In this document: in pieces, positions 45,497-55,371 of the stretch | Numbering within the stretch: position 1 is the first letter of the stretch | Layout of the letters: each line of letters starts with the position of its first letter | Assembly (NCBI RefSeq): GCF_017873855.1 | Contig: NZ_JAGGKR010000001.1 | Location: 930,001-994,000, forward strand | Direction: 5' to 3' | Length of the DNA: 64,000 nucleotides | Source: Methanolinea mesophila | GTDB lineage: Archaea; Halobacteriota; Methanomicrobia; Methanomicrobiales; Methanospirillaceae | Notes under the pieces: generated by a model | What the model was told of the DNA's origin: nothing | What the model saw: only the letters and a program-made list of their open reading frames with translations | The model's database searches: none | Made by a program: the position numbers and the translations under genes

Positions 45497-46708
45497 ATGA
45501 GCCGCCTTTCAGTCGCAATCCTGACACCCGAGTTCATCCCGGTCCGGGGAGGAACCGGGGCGTATGTGGAAGGCCTCGCACGTAATTTCCCTCGGGATGT
45601 GGATGTCCATATCGTAACCCCCTACGTTGCAGGAGAGCCGGAAAAAATGATCTCTCCCCTGGGAGGCCACATAACAGTACATAGGCTGGGGACCACGTCC
45701 AACAGTTTTATCGATAATTTGAGGTTCCAGCGTATTGTCGGAACACAATTACCCCTGCTCGTGGAAGAATATGCAATTGATATCGTCCATTCACAAAGTG
45801 CCCTGCCAGACCGGTATATCGATCCCAGGATGCTGAAAGTCCCTATCGTGACCACGATCCATTCGACCATCGAGGAACAGATCGCCACGATCGAGGCAAC
45901 CAAACAGGGATTTTTCAGGTTGTCGGACTCGGAACGCTATTGCATTCTTTTAAGCCCTTTTCTTAAAAGAATTGAAAACAAGTATTACACCAGTGACAGG
46001 TATTTCATCGCGGTATCCGAATGGACTAGAAATCAGGTCATCCGGGCAAAGCAAATCGACCCTGAAAAAATCACCGCTATTCACAATGGTGTGGATCCCG
46101 AAAAATTCCGGCCTCGAGAGAAAGAAGAGGCGGCCAGGCATTTCCCCTCTCTCGATACCTCGGACACCCTAAACGTCCTGTTTCTCTCAAGGATGAATGC
46201 AAGCAAGGGACTGTATACTTATCTTGATGCTCTTGAAGATATTTCGAAGAACACTCACCTCCACTTCATCTTCGCAGGCCCGGGAGAATTTCCTGAAGTT
46301 TCTCTTCCCGGTGACTCGTTCACCTATCTAGGACCGGTTGATCACGATATTGCCCCTTATCTCTACAACCTTGCAGACGTTTTTATCCTGCCGTCATTTT
46401 ACGAAAATTTCCCAATAAGCGTTCTTGAAGCAATGGCATCCGGGTTACCGGTAATCGCATCCGAAGTGGGAGGGATCCCGGAAATGATCAGGAACAGGGT
46501 CAATGGGATACTGATCCCGCCAAGGGATCCCAAAAGAATTACAGAATCACTTATCATGCTTGCAAATGACGGTACTTTAAGAAATTTGCTTGGTCGAAAT
46601 GCCAGGGGTTCCGTTGTTTCAGAATTTACCTGGAACCATGCCGCTACTGATACGATGAACTATTATAGAGAGATATTAGGCCGTAACAATGGAGATCCTG
46701 CTCGTTAA
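45497..46708 (+). CDS. GT4 glycosyltransferase
   Basis: A 403-aa GT-B glycosyltransferase. N-terminal glycine loop PVRGGTGAYVEGLARN, mid region AVSEWTRNQVI, and donor site EX7E in ENFPISVLEAMASGLPVIA followed by EVGGIPEMIRN. ATG 45497 is preceded by GGGGG 6 nt upstream. Its 3' end overlaps the radical SAM gene by 20 nt, a sign of co-translation. Probable cytoplasmic addition of a sugar to the lipid-linked chain started by the GT2 upstream. Confidence 0.9.
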   Translation: MSRLSVAILTPEFIPVRGGTGAYVEGLARNFPRDVDVHIVTPYVAGEPEKMISPLGGHITVHRLGTTSNSFIDNLRFQRIVGTQLPLLVEEYAIDIVHSQSALPDRYIDPRMLKVPIVTTIHSTIEEQIATIEATKQGFFRLSDSERYCILLSPFLKRIENKYYTSDRYFIAVSEWTRNQVIRAKQIDPEKITAIHNGVDPEKFRPREKEEAARHFPSLDTSDTLNVLFLSRMNASKGLYTYLDALEDISKNTHLHFIFAGPGEFPEVSLPGDSFTYLGPVDHDIAPYLYNLADVFILPSFYENFPISVLEAMASGLPVIASEVGGIPEMIRNRVNGILIPPRDPKRITESLIMLANDGTLRNLLGRNARGSVVSEFTWNHAATDTMNYYREILGRNNGDPAR

Positions 46709-48128
46709 CCCCCCCAGGCTAGATGAAAGAATACCGGTAATCCGGGAGGATCGCTGCGAGATTACCGATCGGTATGCAATCATCCCTCCCTATTCCCTCC
46801 TGCAGATGGCATCGATACTCAGGGAAAAGGGTCACCTGGTGCACCTTATCGATGCGAACGGGGAGAATATTACGTACTCCCAGGTCAGGGAAAGAATTTC
46901 CGCCATCAATTTTGACATAATTTTTTTCCGGTTCGGGCCGACGACATTCGACTGGGACATGCGGGTCTCGCAGATCTCAAAAGAACTCAGGCCTAAAGCC
47001 GTTACCGCAGGAATATGCTACACAGTATGGTCAATTCAGAGTGAGGTGATGCAACAGGCGGATAATCTTGATATTTTAGTTTCCAACGAGTGGGAACAGA
47101 TTATTCCACGGATCGTGACCTCAATCGGGGCCAACACGGCACTCGAAGGAATCACAGGAATTTGTTTCCGTCAAAACGGAAAAATCGTAGAAACCTCGAG
47201 AATTGAGACGGTGAAAGAATATGGGGATCTCCCGCTTCCAGCATACGATCTAATTGCAGATTTCAGAAATTACAGGCCAAATACTCCTACAAATGGAAAT
47301 TTCACGATAATTTATACCAGCAAGGGGTGTCCCTTCGGATGCACATACTGTACAGTTGCCCGGACACCCTATCATTCGAAACCCGCGAATAAGGTGATCG
47401 AGGAGCTCCTGCTCCTGTACAACAATTACGACGTGAAGCTGGTCACGTTTTTCGACGAGACCTTTACCATAGACCGGAAGCGGACTGTCACAATCTGCGA
47501 GGAAATATCCCGAAAGATGCCGGAATTACGATGGTATTGCAACACCAGGGTGAACCTGGTCGATGACGAGCTCCTCGGGATCATGCATGAGGCAGGATGT
47601 CGGGGGATCGCCTACGGGATCGAATCCGGCTGCCAGAACATTTTGGATAATGTCCACAAAGGAATCACAGTCGAGCAGGCACGGACTGCGATCCTGCTCA
47701 CTAAAAAGAACAGGATAAAGGTGTACACGAGTTTCATTCTCGGACTGCCGGGTGAGACAAGCGAGACCGTCGCCGAAACGTTCTCGTTCCTGAAGAGTAC
47801 GACACCCCACGGGGCACAATTCAATATCGCAGTGCCTTACCCGGGGACAGAACTCCTTGACTACGCAATTCGGGAAGGATTGATATCAGAGTACCGGTGG
47901 AAAGAATTGTACCAGCACCAGGCAATGCTGAAATCCGAAACTCTTACGCCAGAAGAACTGGAAGCGTTCAGGAAAAAAGCATACAGGATCCTGTATCTTA
48001 ATCCGATGTGGGTGGCCTCGAACGTACGCTGGGTCCTTGAAAATCCCGAAGATCTGCGGCTGGGAATCCGCTACTATCTTAAGGCCCTCAGGAACCTGTT
48101 TATCCACGACATGGAGCATGCTCACTAA
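46689..48128 (+). CDS. Radical SAM protein with B12-binding-like N-terminal domain
   Basis: A 479-aa protein. Residues 1-160 form a cobalamin-binding-like Rossmann domain (starts ILLVNPPR; SLLQMASILREKGHLVHLID) but lack the DxHxxG cobalt-ligating His, as in many class B homologues. The radical SAM core follows, with the cluster motif CPFGCTYC (about 217-224), GIESGCQNILDNVHKG and SFILGLPGE. Such enzymes methylate unactivated carbons or rearrange sugars and lipids. Lying between GT4 genes (20-nt overlap upstream), it probably modifies a sugar or the lipid carrier of this glycan. Substrate not predictable. Confidence 0.87.
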   Translation: MEILLVNPPRLDERIPVIREDRCEITDRYAIIPPYSLLQMASILREKGHLVHLIDANGENITYSQVRERISAINFDIIFFRFGPTTFDWDMRVSQISKELRPKAVTAGICYTVWSIQSEVMQQADNLDILVSNEWEQIIPRIVTSIGANTALEGITGICFRQNGKIVETSRIETVKEYGDLPLPAYDLIADFRNYRPNTPTNGNFTIIYTSKGCPFGCTYCTVARTPYHSKPANKVIEELLLLYNNYDVKLVTFFDETFTIDRKRTVTICEEISRKMPELRWYCNTRVNLVDDELLGIMHEAGCRGIAYGIESGCQNILDNVHKGITVEQARTAILLTKKNRIKVYTSFILGLPGETSETVAETFSFLKSTTPHGAQFNIAVPYPGTELLDYAIREGLISEYRWKELYQHQAMLKSETLTPEELEAFRKKAYRILYLNPMWVASNVRWVLENPEDLRLGIRYYLKALRNLFIHDMEHAH

Positions 48129-48129
48129 T

Positions 48130-49320
48130 ATGGAAACAAAAAAAATCCTGCTGACTTCCACTTTTTTTCCTCCCTACCACATAGGAGGGGATGCACTCCA
48201 TGTCTTCGCCCTCGCACACGAATTACAGGACAGAGGATACGAAGTCCACGTCATCCATCTTCTGGACTCGTATTATTTCAAAAGAGGAAAGGGCGGGGTA
48301 CCACGAGATGACGAATTTGTAACTGATGCACAAATCCACTCGATTAAATCCCAATATGGCTTTTTCTCTTTGTTGAGTGCTTATTCGGCGGGAGTCTCAA
48401 GGGCCATCGACAGGAGAGTTGAGGCGATCATCGATGAAATCCATCCCGATGTACTGCATCACCACAATATCGCCGGGTTCGGACCTTCAATTCTGTTCCA
48501 TCATGCCCCAAATGTGCTCTACACCGCACATGATTACTGGCTTGTCTGCCCTCTCGGGAGTATGATGTTCAGGGATTCACTCGAATGTGGGTATAATAAA
48601 AATTGTACGCTGTGCCTTCTTGCCAACCGGAGACCCCCCCAGTTATGGAGAAGATCCAACCTGTTCAATTCAGAAAGAAACCAGGTCAGGACAATTATTT
48701 CTCCCAGTGAGTATGTCAGAGATGTTCTGATCCGCTACGGAATTAAGCAAGATGTAGTGCATATCCCGAATTTCATCGACCCCCCTCCGGATGATGAATC
48801 CTCTAATCCTCCAGTCTTCGAAGACTTCTTCCTGTTCGTAGGGGTTTTGGAGCACCATAAGGGAATACTTGACCTGATACAGGTATTTCGTGAGGTCCGG
48901 AATAAAAACCTGGTAATCATCGGAACCGGCTCACTCGAAGGTAAGATCAGGGAATCTTTGAACGCAGAAGGTGATGCTAATATCCGCTATCTAGGCAGAG
49001 TGGCTAAAAAGACATTGTTTCACTATTACCGGAACGCGAACGCGGTGATCATTCCCTCACTCTGGCCGGAAAATAATCCGTTGGTCGCACTGGAATCCCT
49101 ATCGGTAGGAACCCCTATTATTGTCTCAAATAGAGGCGGACTTCCTGAAATTGCCGGAAAAATAGGTGCAACGCTTATCTTCGATCCATGCGATTTCGGG
49201 CAGTTAAAACGGATCATCGAGGAATTCCAGGGATCAAGAGCAGATATAAAAGAGATCTTTGATGATAATTATTCACAGGAAGCATTCTTCAGGCAATATA
49301 TCCCATTGATCAAAGAATAG
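48130..49320 (+). CDS. GT4 glycosyltransferase
   Basis: A 396-aa GT-B enzyme. N-terminus METKKILLTSTFFPPYHIGG with the Gly-Gly acceptor loop; a Cys-rich insert (CGYNKNCTLCLLANRR, about 155-170) of the type seen in some GT4 proteins that bind zinc. Donor motif in SLWPENNPLVALESLSVGTP followed by NRGGLPEIAG. I chose ATG 48130; an in-frame ATG at 48118 overlaps the radical SAM gene. Part of the same plus-strand operon. Confidence 0.88.
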   Translation: METKKILLTSTFFPPYHIGGDALHVFALAHELQDRGYEVHVIHLLDSYYFKRGKGGVPRDDEFVTDAQIHSIKSQYGFFSLLSAYSAGVSRAIDRRVEAIIDEIHPDVLHHHNIAGFGPSILFHHAPNVLYTAHDYWLVCPLGSMMFRDSLECGYNKNCTLCLLANRRPPQLWRRSNLFNSERNQVRTIISPSEYVRDVLIRYGIKQDVVHIPNFIDPPPDDESSNPPVFEDFFLFVGVLEHHKGILDLIQVFREVRNKNLVIIGTGSLEGKIRESLNAEGDANIRYLGRVAKKTLFHYYRNANAVIIPSLWPENNPLVALESLSVGTPIIVSNRGGLPEIAGKIGATLIFDPCDFGQLKRIIEEFQGSRADIKEIFDDNYSQEAFFRQYIPLIKE

Positions 49321-49327
49321 GAATTGC

Positions 49328-50542
49328 ATGCACATTCTTGATAGCCATGAATTTATCGAGTTATATCGGGGAGATAAGGACCTCCGGATCGGAAAAATTC
49401 TTGCGTTGGATTACGACTGCACTTATACGGTCATGGTTCCGGACTTGCAGAGCCCCGCTGATAGAAAAATTCTCGATGAAAAATCTAAAATTTTTTCAGA
49501 ATTCATGAAAGGTTTTCCGGAAAAAATGAATTTTATTCATTATAAGACTCACTTAATCTATTTCAACAGGAAAAATATTTCCCTCGGAGGATTTTTCCAG
49601 GTATCTTTGACCTACTTTATGAAATTGTTCAAAGCAAAACGCGTTGATCTGATCCTAGAAAATGTGTACACTACCTTTACCCCGCGTATGTACATGACTT
49701 TTTTCTACAGTATTTTGACAAAAACACCAGTAATTTACGTTGATGCAGGAGATATCCCCGCAAAAGGGACTATGAAAAAATTTTTGAGCAAATTTGAAAA
49801 AATTTGCATAGAGAATTCGAAAGGCATAATCGTATATAACGAACTTGGATCCAAACGCTACCTGCTCGAGTATGGCATTTCATCGGATCGAATTAGCGTT
49901 ATCCCAAAACCTGTGGATTCTATCGAATTCAATCCCATGGTATCAGGGGCTGATTTTAAAACACGGTTCAGTCTTGAAGATAAGTTTGTCGTAGGGTATT
50001 TCGGCCGGCTTGATGCCAACAAGGGATCCGCGTGCCTCCTGAAGGTCGCCAAGGAATTATCGGAACGAAATCTCGATAATATCATCTTCCTTTTTGTCGG
50101 CGGAAATATCGAAAACAAAAGCAGTACAAACTTCAAACAAATACTTTTGGACTATGATCTCCCAAATGTTGTAGTAACTGGGATGATATCGCACGATGAA
50201 ATGCCTATGGCATATGCATCGACGGATATTGTTGTTTTTCCGGATATTACTAATATCCCCGGTTTCCCCACAGTCCTTGCCGAAGCGATGTCCATGCAGA
50301 AACCTATCGTTGCCGGAATAAATGGATATGAAGAGGCTTCTCCATTGAATCCGGAGATGGGACTCATTATTCCCCCTCGCGATATTGGAAAAATTATCGA
50401 GAGTATTCTTCTTTTGAAGGATAACCCACATATAAGGGAGAAATTTGGATTAAACTGCAGAAAATTCGTTGAATTAAATATGGATTATGATAAAGTTGTG
50501 CATAAGTACTATGCCTTGTTCCTGAAGGCCGTCGCAAAATAA
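49328..50542 (+). CDS. GT4 glycosyltransferase
   Basis: A 404-aa GT-B glycosyltransferase, last gene of the plus-strand operon, 7 nt after its neighbour. The donor domain starts KFVVGYFGRLDANKGSACLL and carries the EX7E-equivalent in NIPGFPTVLAEAMSMQKPIV with NGYEEASPLNPEMGLII, in which the usual GG-PE loop is altered. The N-terminal half is divergent. It ends convergent with the 2-epimerase gene, 133 bp away. Confidence 0.85.
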   Translation: MHILDSHEFIELYRGDKDLRIGKILALDYDCTYTVMVPDLQSPADRKILDEKSKIFSEFMKGFPEKMNFIHYKTHLIYFNRKNISLGGFFQVSLTYFMKLFKAKRVDLILENVYTTFTPRMYMTFFYSILTKTPVIYVDAGDIPAKGTMKKFLSKFEKICIENSKGIIVYNELGSKRYLLEYGISSDRISVIPKPVDSIEFNPMVSGADFKTRFSLEDKFVVGYFGRLDANKGSACLLKVAKELSERNLDNIIFLFVGGNIENKSSTNFKQILLDYDLPNVVVTGMISHDEMPMAYASTDIVVFPDITNIPGFPTVLAEAMSMQKPIVAGINGYEEASPLNPEMGLIIPPRDIGKIIESILLLKDNPHIREKFGLNCRKFVELNMDYDKVVHKYYALFLKAVAK

Positions 50543-50675
50543 TTCCTTTTCCATCATGAAAGGCAGCATTATCACCATTTTCATTCCTATTTGGCCAATT
50601 CTTCGATAAATACTCATATTAAGATAAATGCTTGATTTGGCCAGTATAGAGTTTTTTTGATTTAATTGAAAATTA

Positions 50676-51746
50676 CTAACAGATTTTAATGGAATTTAAA
50701 ATGTCAGCAATCCGCCTGCTTGCTCCGATTGTGCCGAAAACACCAATTTTTCTTTTTGACGATTTGATATTAACGATTTCAGATAAAATCATGAAATAAT
50801 CTGCTCCAACTAGGACATTCCACCCGTCCTTCACGGTCTCGACCCATTCGGTATTTTCCCTAAGGGTGATGCAGGGAACATTAAGCAGATATGCCTCTTT
50901 CTGCATTCCGCCGGAATCGGTGAGTATCTTTTCTGCATGAGCCATTAAACGGATCATATCCAGGTAGCCGAGCGACTCACTAAGGATAATGTTCGCGGGA
51001 AGTGTATCGAGAAGGCCATAATCCGAAAGGCATTTCCTTGTCCTCGGATGTATCGGGAACACCACCCGTTTCCCCGATCGGCCCAGGGCGGAAAGAATCG
51101 CTTCCATGTGTTCCCGGTTGTCCGTGTTTGACGGCCGATGGACGGTGACTACTAGGTAGGACCCAGGTACCAAAGCAAACCGCTCCAGTATGCGGGACTT
51201 TTCTTCAGCAATCTCCCGGTTGTACTCCAGGGCGTCCACCATCACATCTCCGGTGAGATGCACCCCGCTCTTGATACCTTCCTGAGCAAGATTGTCGATC
51301 CCCGTCTGCGTAGGACAGAAGAGGAGGTCGGATATATGGTCCGTCAATACCCGGTTGATTTCCTCGGGCATTGTCCGATCAAAACTCCGTAACCCGGCCT
51401 CCACATGGGCCACCGGAATGTGGAGTTTCGCGGCCGCAAGAGCCCCGGCAAGGGTGGAGTTCGTGTCACCGTATACAAGCACCAGTTCCGGCTTCTCCTT
51501 GATTAGTACCTCCTCAACTTTTGCGAGGATCTTCCCGGTCTGCTTCCCATGGGATCCGGATCCCACTCCAAGGTAATAATCGGGCTTCGGAATATGGAGT
51601 TCCTCGAAGAATATATCGGACATCTCCAGGTCATAATGCTGTCCGGTATGGACGAGTAGTTCGGTATGCTTTTTTCGCAATTCGCGGGACAACGGGGCAC
51701 ACTTGATGAACTGTGGCCGGGCTCCAACGATTGTAACGATCTTCAT
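50676..51746 (-). CDS. Non-hydrolysing UDP-sugar 2-epimerase (WecB/WbpI family)
   Basis: A 356-aa 2-epimerase. Motifs: MKIVTIVGARPQFIKCAPLS, VYGDTNSTLAGALAAA, HVEAGLRSFDRTMPEEINR and TDSGGMQKEAYLLNVP. It inverts C2 of a UDP-2-acetamido sugar by anti-elimination and re-addition. As last gene of the Wbp-like operon it most likely converts UDP-GlcNAc3NAcA to UDP-ManNAc3NAcA (WbpI role). A WecB role (UDP-GlcNAc to UDP-ManNAc), or a CapG role with the CapF-like enzyme at 57486, cannot be excluded. Start ATG 51746, with GAGGTG 10 nt upstream; it follows the dehydrogenase gene by 28 nt. Confidence 0.88.
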   Translation of the reverse strand: MKIVTIVGARPQFIKCAPLSRELRKKHTELLVHTGQHYDLEMSDIFFEELHIPKPDYYLGVGSGSHGKQTGKILAKVEEVLIKEKPELVLVYGDTNSTLAGALAAAKLHIPVAHVEAGLRSFDRTMPEEINRVLTDHISDLLFCPTQTGIDNLAQEGIKSGVHLTGDVMVDALEYNREIAEEKSRILERFALVPGSYLVVTVHRPSNTDNREHMEAILSALGRSGKRVVFPIHPRTRKCLSDYGLLDTLPANIILSESLGYLDMIRLMAHAEKILTDSGGMQKEAYLLNVPCITLRENTEWVETVKDGWNVLVGADYFMILSEIVNIKSSKRKIGVFGTIGASRRIADILNSIKIC

Positions 51747-51774
51747 GGCTATGCAACACCTCACACCGGTTCAA

Positions 51775-53205
51775 TTACTGTAGCGGGTGTAGATTCTTAT
51801 CCCCTCTCCCGATACCCTTGTACACGAATCCGTTACGGATGAACAAATCTGCATCAACAACGTTCCTGCCGTCGACAATAACCGGGTGTTTTTCCTGCAT
51901 TAACATCTTCAGAAAAACCGGGTCCAGGTCATAGTACTCCGAATGCCCAGTAAAGATTGCGATCGCATCCGCTCCTTCCAAAACCACAGCTAAGTCCTTC
52001 TCGATCTCCACTCCCGGATATTCTGTTATCCAAGGATCATGCACTTTCACAATGGCCTTGGCTTCCCGCATTCGGTTCCGGTATAACTCCGAGGGGGTGT
52101 TTCTTGCATCGGCGGAGTTGGTCGTGAACGCCCACCCAAGTAATGCGATATTAGCTCCTTCTACTGTTTTTCCTGCCCTTTCAAGTCCCGCTATTGTTAA
52201 GTTGAATATGTGCTTCGGCATGAAGTCGTTGATATTCCGGGCCAGGACGAAGAGGGAATCTTTCCCTTCGGGATAGTCCAACGGCCCACCGAGGACCTTC
52301 ACCCCCCGTTCCAGGTGATAGGTGTCCTTTGTCAGGCAGTGTCCGCCGACCCCGGCACCCGGCCAGAGGATCGCCCTTGTCACCCCTTCTTCCTTCAGGC
52401 TTGCAATCCCCTCCCGTACGTCGTACACGTTGATCCCCATCGCCTCGCAGTAGAGGGCGAGCTCGTTCACCGCGGCGATCTGCAGGTCACGGAACGTGTT
52501 CTCCGCGGTCTTGGTAACCTCCGCCGCCGTCGCGGTCATGGGGATGATCTTCCCTTTCGTGAGAAGCGGAGAGTAGAGCTCTGTCGCCCGCGTCGTACTC
52601 GTCTCGTCGATGCCCCCGACGATCCTGTCGTGCTCCTGGATATTCCGGATCAGCCTTCCCACCATCACCCTCTCAGGGGCATGGGCGAGGGCAAAATCCT
52701 CCCCGGCTATCATCCCGGACTCCTTTTCCAGGATCTCCCGGGCGATACCGCTGGTCGTCCCTGGGGTTATCGTCGACTCGAGGACTACGAGAGTACCCTG
52801 CTCCATGTTCTTTCCCACAAGCCTGAGGCCTTCGAAGAGGGCAGTAAAATCGGGTTCCAGGTCTTTTGGGTTCCTGAAGGGCGTCTGGATGGCCAGGGTG
52901 ACCGCGTCGCATTCCCCGATTTTCGAAAAATCGGAAGTGCAGGCGAATTTCCCGGCTTCGACCACCTTTCCGATGAGTTCTTCGAGCCCGGGCTCTTCAC
53001 CCTTCAGGGGGCTCTCGCCACAGTTGAGCATCTCGATCTTGTAGCCCGAGGTCTTTGAGGCCCGCTGGAAACCATACACCTTTTCGATGCCGGGAAGGTC
53101 GGCAAAGAGCACTGCCGAGGGGATTCCGACATACCCCATCCCGACCACCCCAATCCTGCGGATGGGACCTCTTTTCTTCAGTAAACCGGAAAGAATGGAA
53201 TTCAT
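51775..53205 (-). CDS. UDP-N-acetyl-hexosamine 6-dehydrogenase (WbpA/WecC family)
   Basis: A 476-aa NAD-dependent nucleotide-sugar dehydrogenase. Rossmann motif IGVVGMGYVGIPSAVLFADL near the start; catalytic Cys in GAGVGGHCLTKDTYHLE (about 300); C-terminal NDP-binding domain with WAFTTNSADARNTPSEL. It oxidises C6 of UDP-GlcNAc (WbpA) or UDP-ManNAc (WecC) to the uronic acid. Within this operon WbpA is favoured because the next enzymes act on UDP-GlcNAcA. I use ATG 53205 (AGGGA upstream) instead of 53229. A 166-nt gap separates it from the oxidoreductase gene upstream. Confidence 0.88.
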   Translation of the reverse strand: MNSILSGLLKKRGPIRRIGVVGMGYVGIPSAVLFADLPGIEKVYGFQRASKTSGYKIEMLNCGESPLKGEEPGLEELIGKVVEAGKFACTSDFSKIGECDAVTLAIQTPFRNPKDLEPDFTALFEGLRLVGKNMEQGTLVVLESTITPGTTSGIAREILEKESGMIAGEDFALAHAPERVMVGRLIRNIQEHDRIVGGIDETSTTRATELYSPLLTKGKIIPMTATAAEVTKTAENTFRDLQIAAVNELALYCEAMGINVYDVREGIASLKEEGVTRAILWPGAGVGGHCLTKDTYHLERGVKVLGGPLDYPEGKDSLFVLARNINDFMPKHIFNLTIAGLERAGKTVEGANIALLGWAFTTNSADARNTPSELYRNRMREAKAIVKVHDPWITEYPGVEIEKDLAVVLEGADAIAIFTGHSEYYDLDPVFLKMLMQEKHPVIVDGRNVVDADLFIRNGFVYKGIGRGDKNLHPLQ

Positions 53206-53371
53206 GTCTGGCCATTCCCTATTCGCCATGATGTGGGATATTGTATCGGTTGTTCATTATTCCCGGCGCACACGAAATAATATCTCTTCAATTCCTGGAG
53301 GTTCACTTCATTGCACGATGGTTCATGGTCCCCGGACGCAACCGCGGATATCGTCCGGTAGCTGATGGAAT

Positions 53372-54280
53372 TCACGAAAGTCCCGCCTTGATCGATTCGC
53401 AGATCCGGAGGTCCTCGTACGCCTGCAAAGCGGTTACCGGGAACTCTTTTCCGTCCTTTGCACATTCGAGGAACGTCTTTAACTCCACCTTGAGAGGCTC
53501 GACCTTGTTGACCATCACCTTCTCGATGATGTTCTCCTGGACATAGCGCTCGTTCTCCACATGGTAGGTCTCCGGTTTCCAATAGGAAAAAATCTCCTGG
53601 TTCATGAAGTCTCCCTCGATCGTGAGCTCTTCCTCCTCGATGTAGATCCTGCGGATCTTCTTGGAGGATTTTCTGCTTGCCGAGAGAAACGCCGGAGTCT
53701 TCCCGAACCGGAACAGTGCCGTCGCGACATCTTCGGTACCCCCGGGAGTGAGATCGAATCCGTCCGAGAAGAGGACGTGGCGGAGGATATCGATATCGTG
53801 GATCATCAGGTCTTCCACCACCGATGCCCCTGTGACACGGTACGAGGCGGGATTGTGCCGGTTCATCTCCACGTAGAGGGGGTCTTTGCAGATACGGCGC
53901 ACTTCGGGAACGATCGGGTTGAACCGCTCGATGTGTCCCACGCCGAAGGTGGTCCCTTTCCCAATAAGGGGAAGAAGTGCCTCTGTCTCCTTCGTAGTTG
54001 CACATATCGGCTTCTCCATCAGGACGTGAATATTCTTCGGGAGGACCGTCCTCGCTACTTCGAGATGAAACTGGGTGGGCACACAGATACTCACCGCTTC
54101 CACGTTCTTCACCAGCTCCTCGATACTGGAACAGGGTGTCGCACCATTCTCCATGCCGACCGCTGTCGCGGCCTGGTAGTTCACATCATAGACGTATAAA
54201 CCGGAGACGGGCCTCAGTTCTGAGTACACCCTGACATGATTCTTCCCCATGACCCCGACGCCTATTACCCCTACATCCAT
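53372..54280 (-). CDS. Gfo/Idh/MocA oxidoreductase (WbpB-like, 3-dehydrogenase)
   Basis: A 302-aa NAD-dependent oxidoreductase. N-terminal Rossmann motif VGVIGVGVMGKNHVRVYSEL, VSICVPTQFHLEVA, and the conserved catalytic Lys in HVLMEKPICATTKE (about residue 95). In the Wbp pathway WbpB oxidises C3 of UDP-GlcNAcA to the 3-keto sugar, coupled to the next aminotransferase. The start ATG follows the aminotransferase stop by 2 nt with GAGGTG 8 nt upstream, so they are co-translated, in keeping with the known coupled WbpB/WbpE reaction. Confidence 0.88.
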   Translation of the reverse strand: MDVGVIGVGVMGKNHVRVYSELRPVSGLYVYDVNYQAATAVGMENGATPCSSIEELVKNVEAVSICVPTQFHLEVARTVLPKNIHVLMEKPICATTKETEALLPLIGKGTTFGVGHIERFNPIVPEVRRICKDPLYVEMNRHNPASYRVTGASVVEDLMIHDIDILRHVLFSDGFDLTPGGTEDVATALFRFGKTPAFLSASRKSSKKIRRIYIEEEELTIEGDFMNQEIFSYWKPETYHVENERYVQENIIEKVMVNKVEPLKVELKTFLECAKDGKEFPVTALQAYEDLRICESIKAGLS

Positions 54281-54282
54281 GA

Positions 54283-55371
54283 CTATTTCACCTCGTTCAA
54301 TATTGTGACGATATAATCCCTCTCCGTATCAGTCACCGACGGGTGAACCGGGATACTGATGACTTGATCTGCAAGCCTTGCGGATACCGGGCATTTCGTA
54401 TCACCCGCAATCTCTCTGAACACAGGTTGCCTGTGCAGAGGTATCGGGTAATGAACTGCATTCCCGATGCCTTTCCCGGAAAGGTATGCAGAAAGGCTTT
54501 CTCTCGTCATAGGACCGTTCTCCATGACTTTGAGCACATACTGATGGAAAACGTGAGTTGCTCCGGGGACTTCGAACGGAGGGATTATTCCTGCGGCCCG
54601 GATATTCTTCGAATAATACCTTGCAATCGCTCTCCTTCGCGAATTAAACGAATCGAGTTTATTCAGCTGGACACATCCCATGGCGCCTCCGATATCGCTC
54701 ATCCGGTAGTTGAACCCGAGGCAGGAATGGAGATATTTCTCGCTCTGTCCGTGATTAATTATTATCCGGATCCTTTCGGCGAGGTCCCGGTTGTCGGTGG
54801 TCACCATACCCCCCTCACCGGTGGTCATATTCTTCGTGGGATAGAACGAGAAACATGCCGCATCCCCTAACCCTCCGGCCTTTTTATTATGATATTCCGC
54901 CCCGTGAGCCTGGGCAGCGTCCTCGATCAGGGGTATCTTCGCATCTTCGCAGAGTTCCCAGACCGGGGTGACCTCAAACGGCTGTCCAAACAGGTGTACA
55001 CCTATCACAGCCCTGGTTTTCGGGCCAATACACTCCTGAACTGAAATGGGATTCACATTGAATGTCCTTTCCTCCACGTCGGCGAATACCGGCCTGGCCC
55101 CGCACATGCACACGCTCGATGCCGTGGCGAAGAACGTGAAGTCCGGCACGATCACCTCGTCCCCTGGCCGTACCCCGAGAGCAAGAAGCGTCGCGTGAAG
55201 CGCGGCAGTTCCATTATTTACTGCGACGGCCTCAGCCACGCTACAGTACTCGGCAAAATTTTTCTCAAACCGGGCCACGTTCTCCCCCTGGGCGAGCATC
55301 CCGGAATACAGGACGTCCGCGACCGCCGACACCTCTTCCCCCCCCATCGAGGGTTTCGCAATCGGAATCAT
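54283..55371 (-). CDS. DegT/DnrJ/EryC1 sugar aminotransferase (WbpE-like)
   Basis: A 362-aa PLP-dependent aminotransferase. Pattern: [42 protein letters not shown] and the PLP lysine in [18 protein letters not shown] (about residue 185). It moves an amino group from glutamate to the 3-keto-UDP-GlcNAcA formed by the WbpB-like enzyme. Its ATG overlaps the acetyltransferase stop (ATGA). All family landmarks are present, so the enzyme is probably active. Confidence 0.9.
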   Translation of the reverse strand: MIPIAKPSMGGEEVSAVADVLYSGMLAQGENVARFEKNFAEYCSVAEAVAVNNGTAALHATLLALGVRPGDEVIVPDFTFFATASSVCMCGARPVFADVEERTFNVNPISVQECIGPKTRAVIGVHLFGQPFEVTPVWELCEDAKIPLIEDAAQAHGAEYHNKKAGGLGDAACFSFYPTKNMTTGEGGMVTTDNRDLAERIRIIINHGQSEKYLHSCLGFNYRMSDIGGAMGCVQLNKLDSFNSRRRAIARYYSKNIRAAGIIPPFEVPGATHVFHQYVLKVMENGPMTRESLSAYLSGKGIGNAVHYPIPLHRQPVFREIAGDTKCPVSARLADQVISIPVHPSVTDTERDYIVTILNEVK

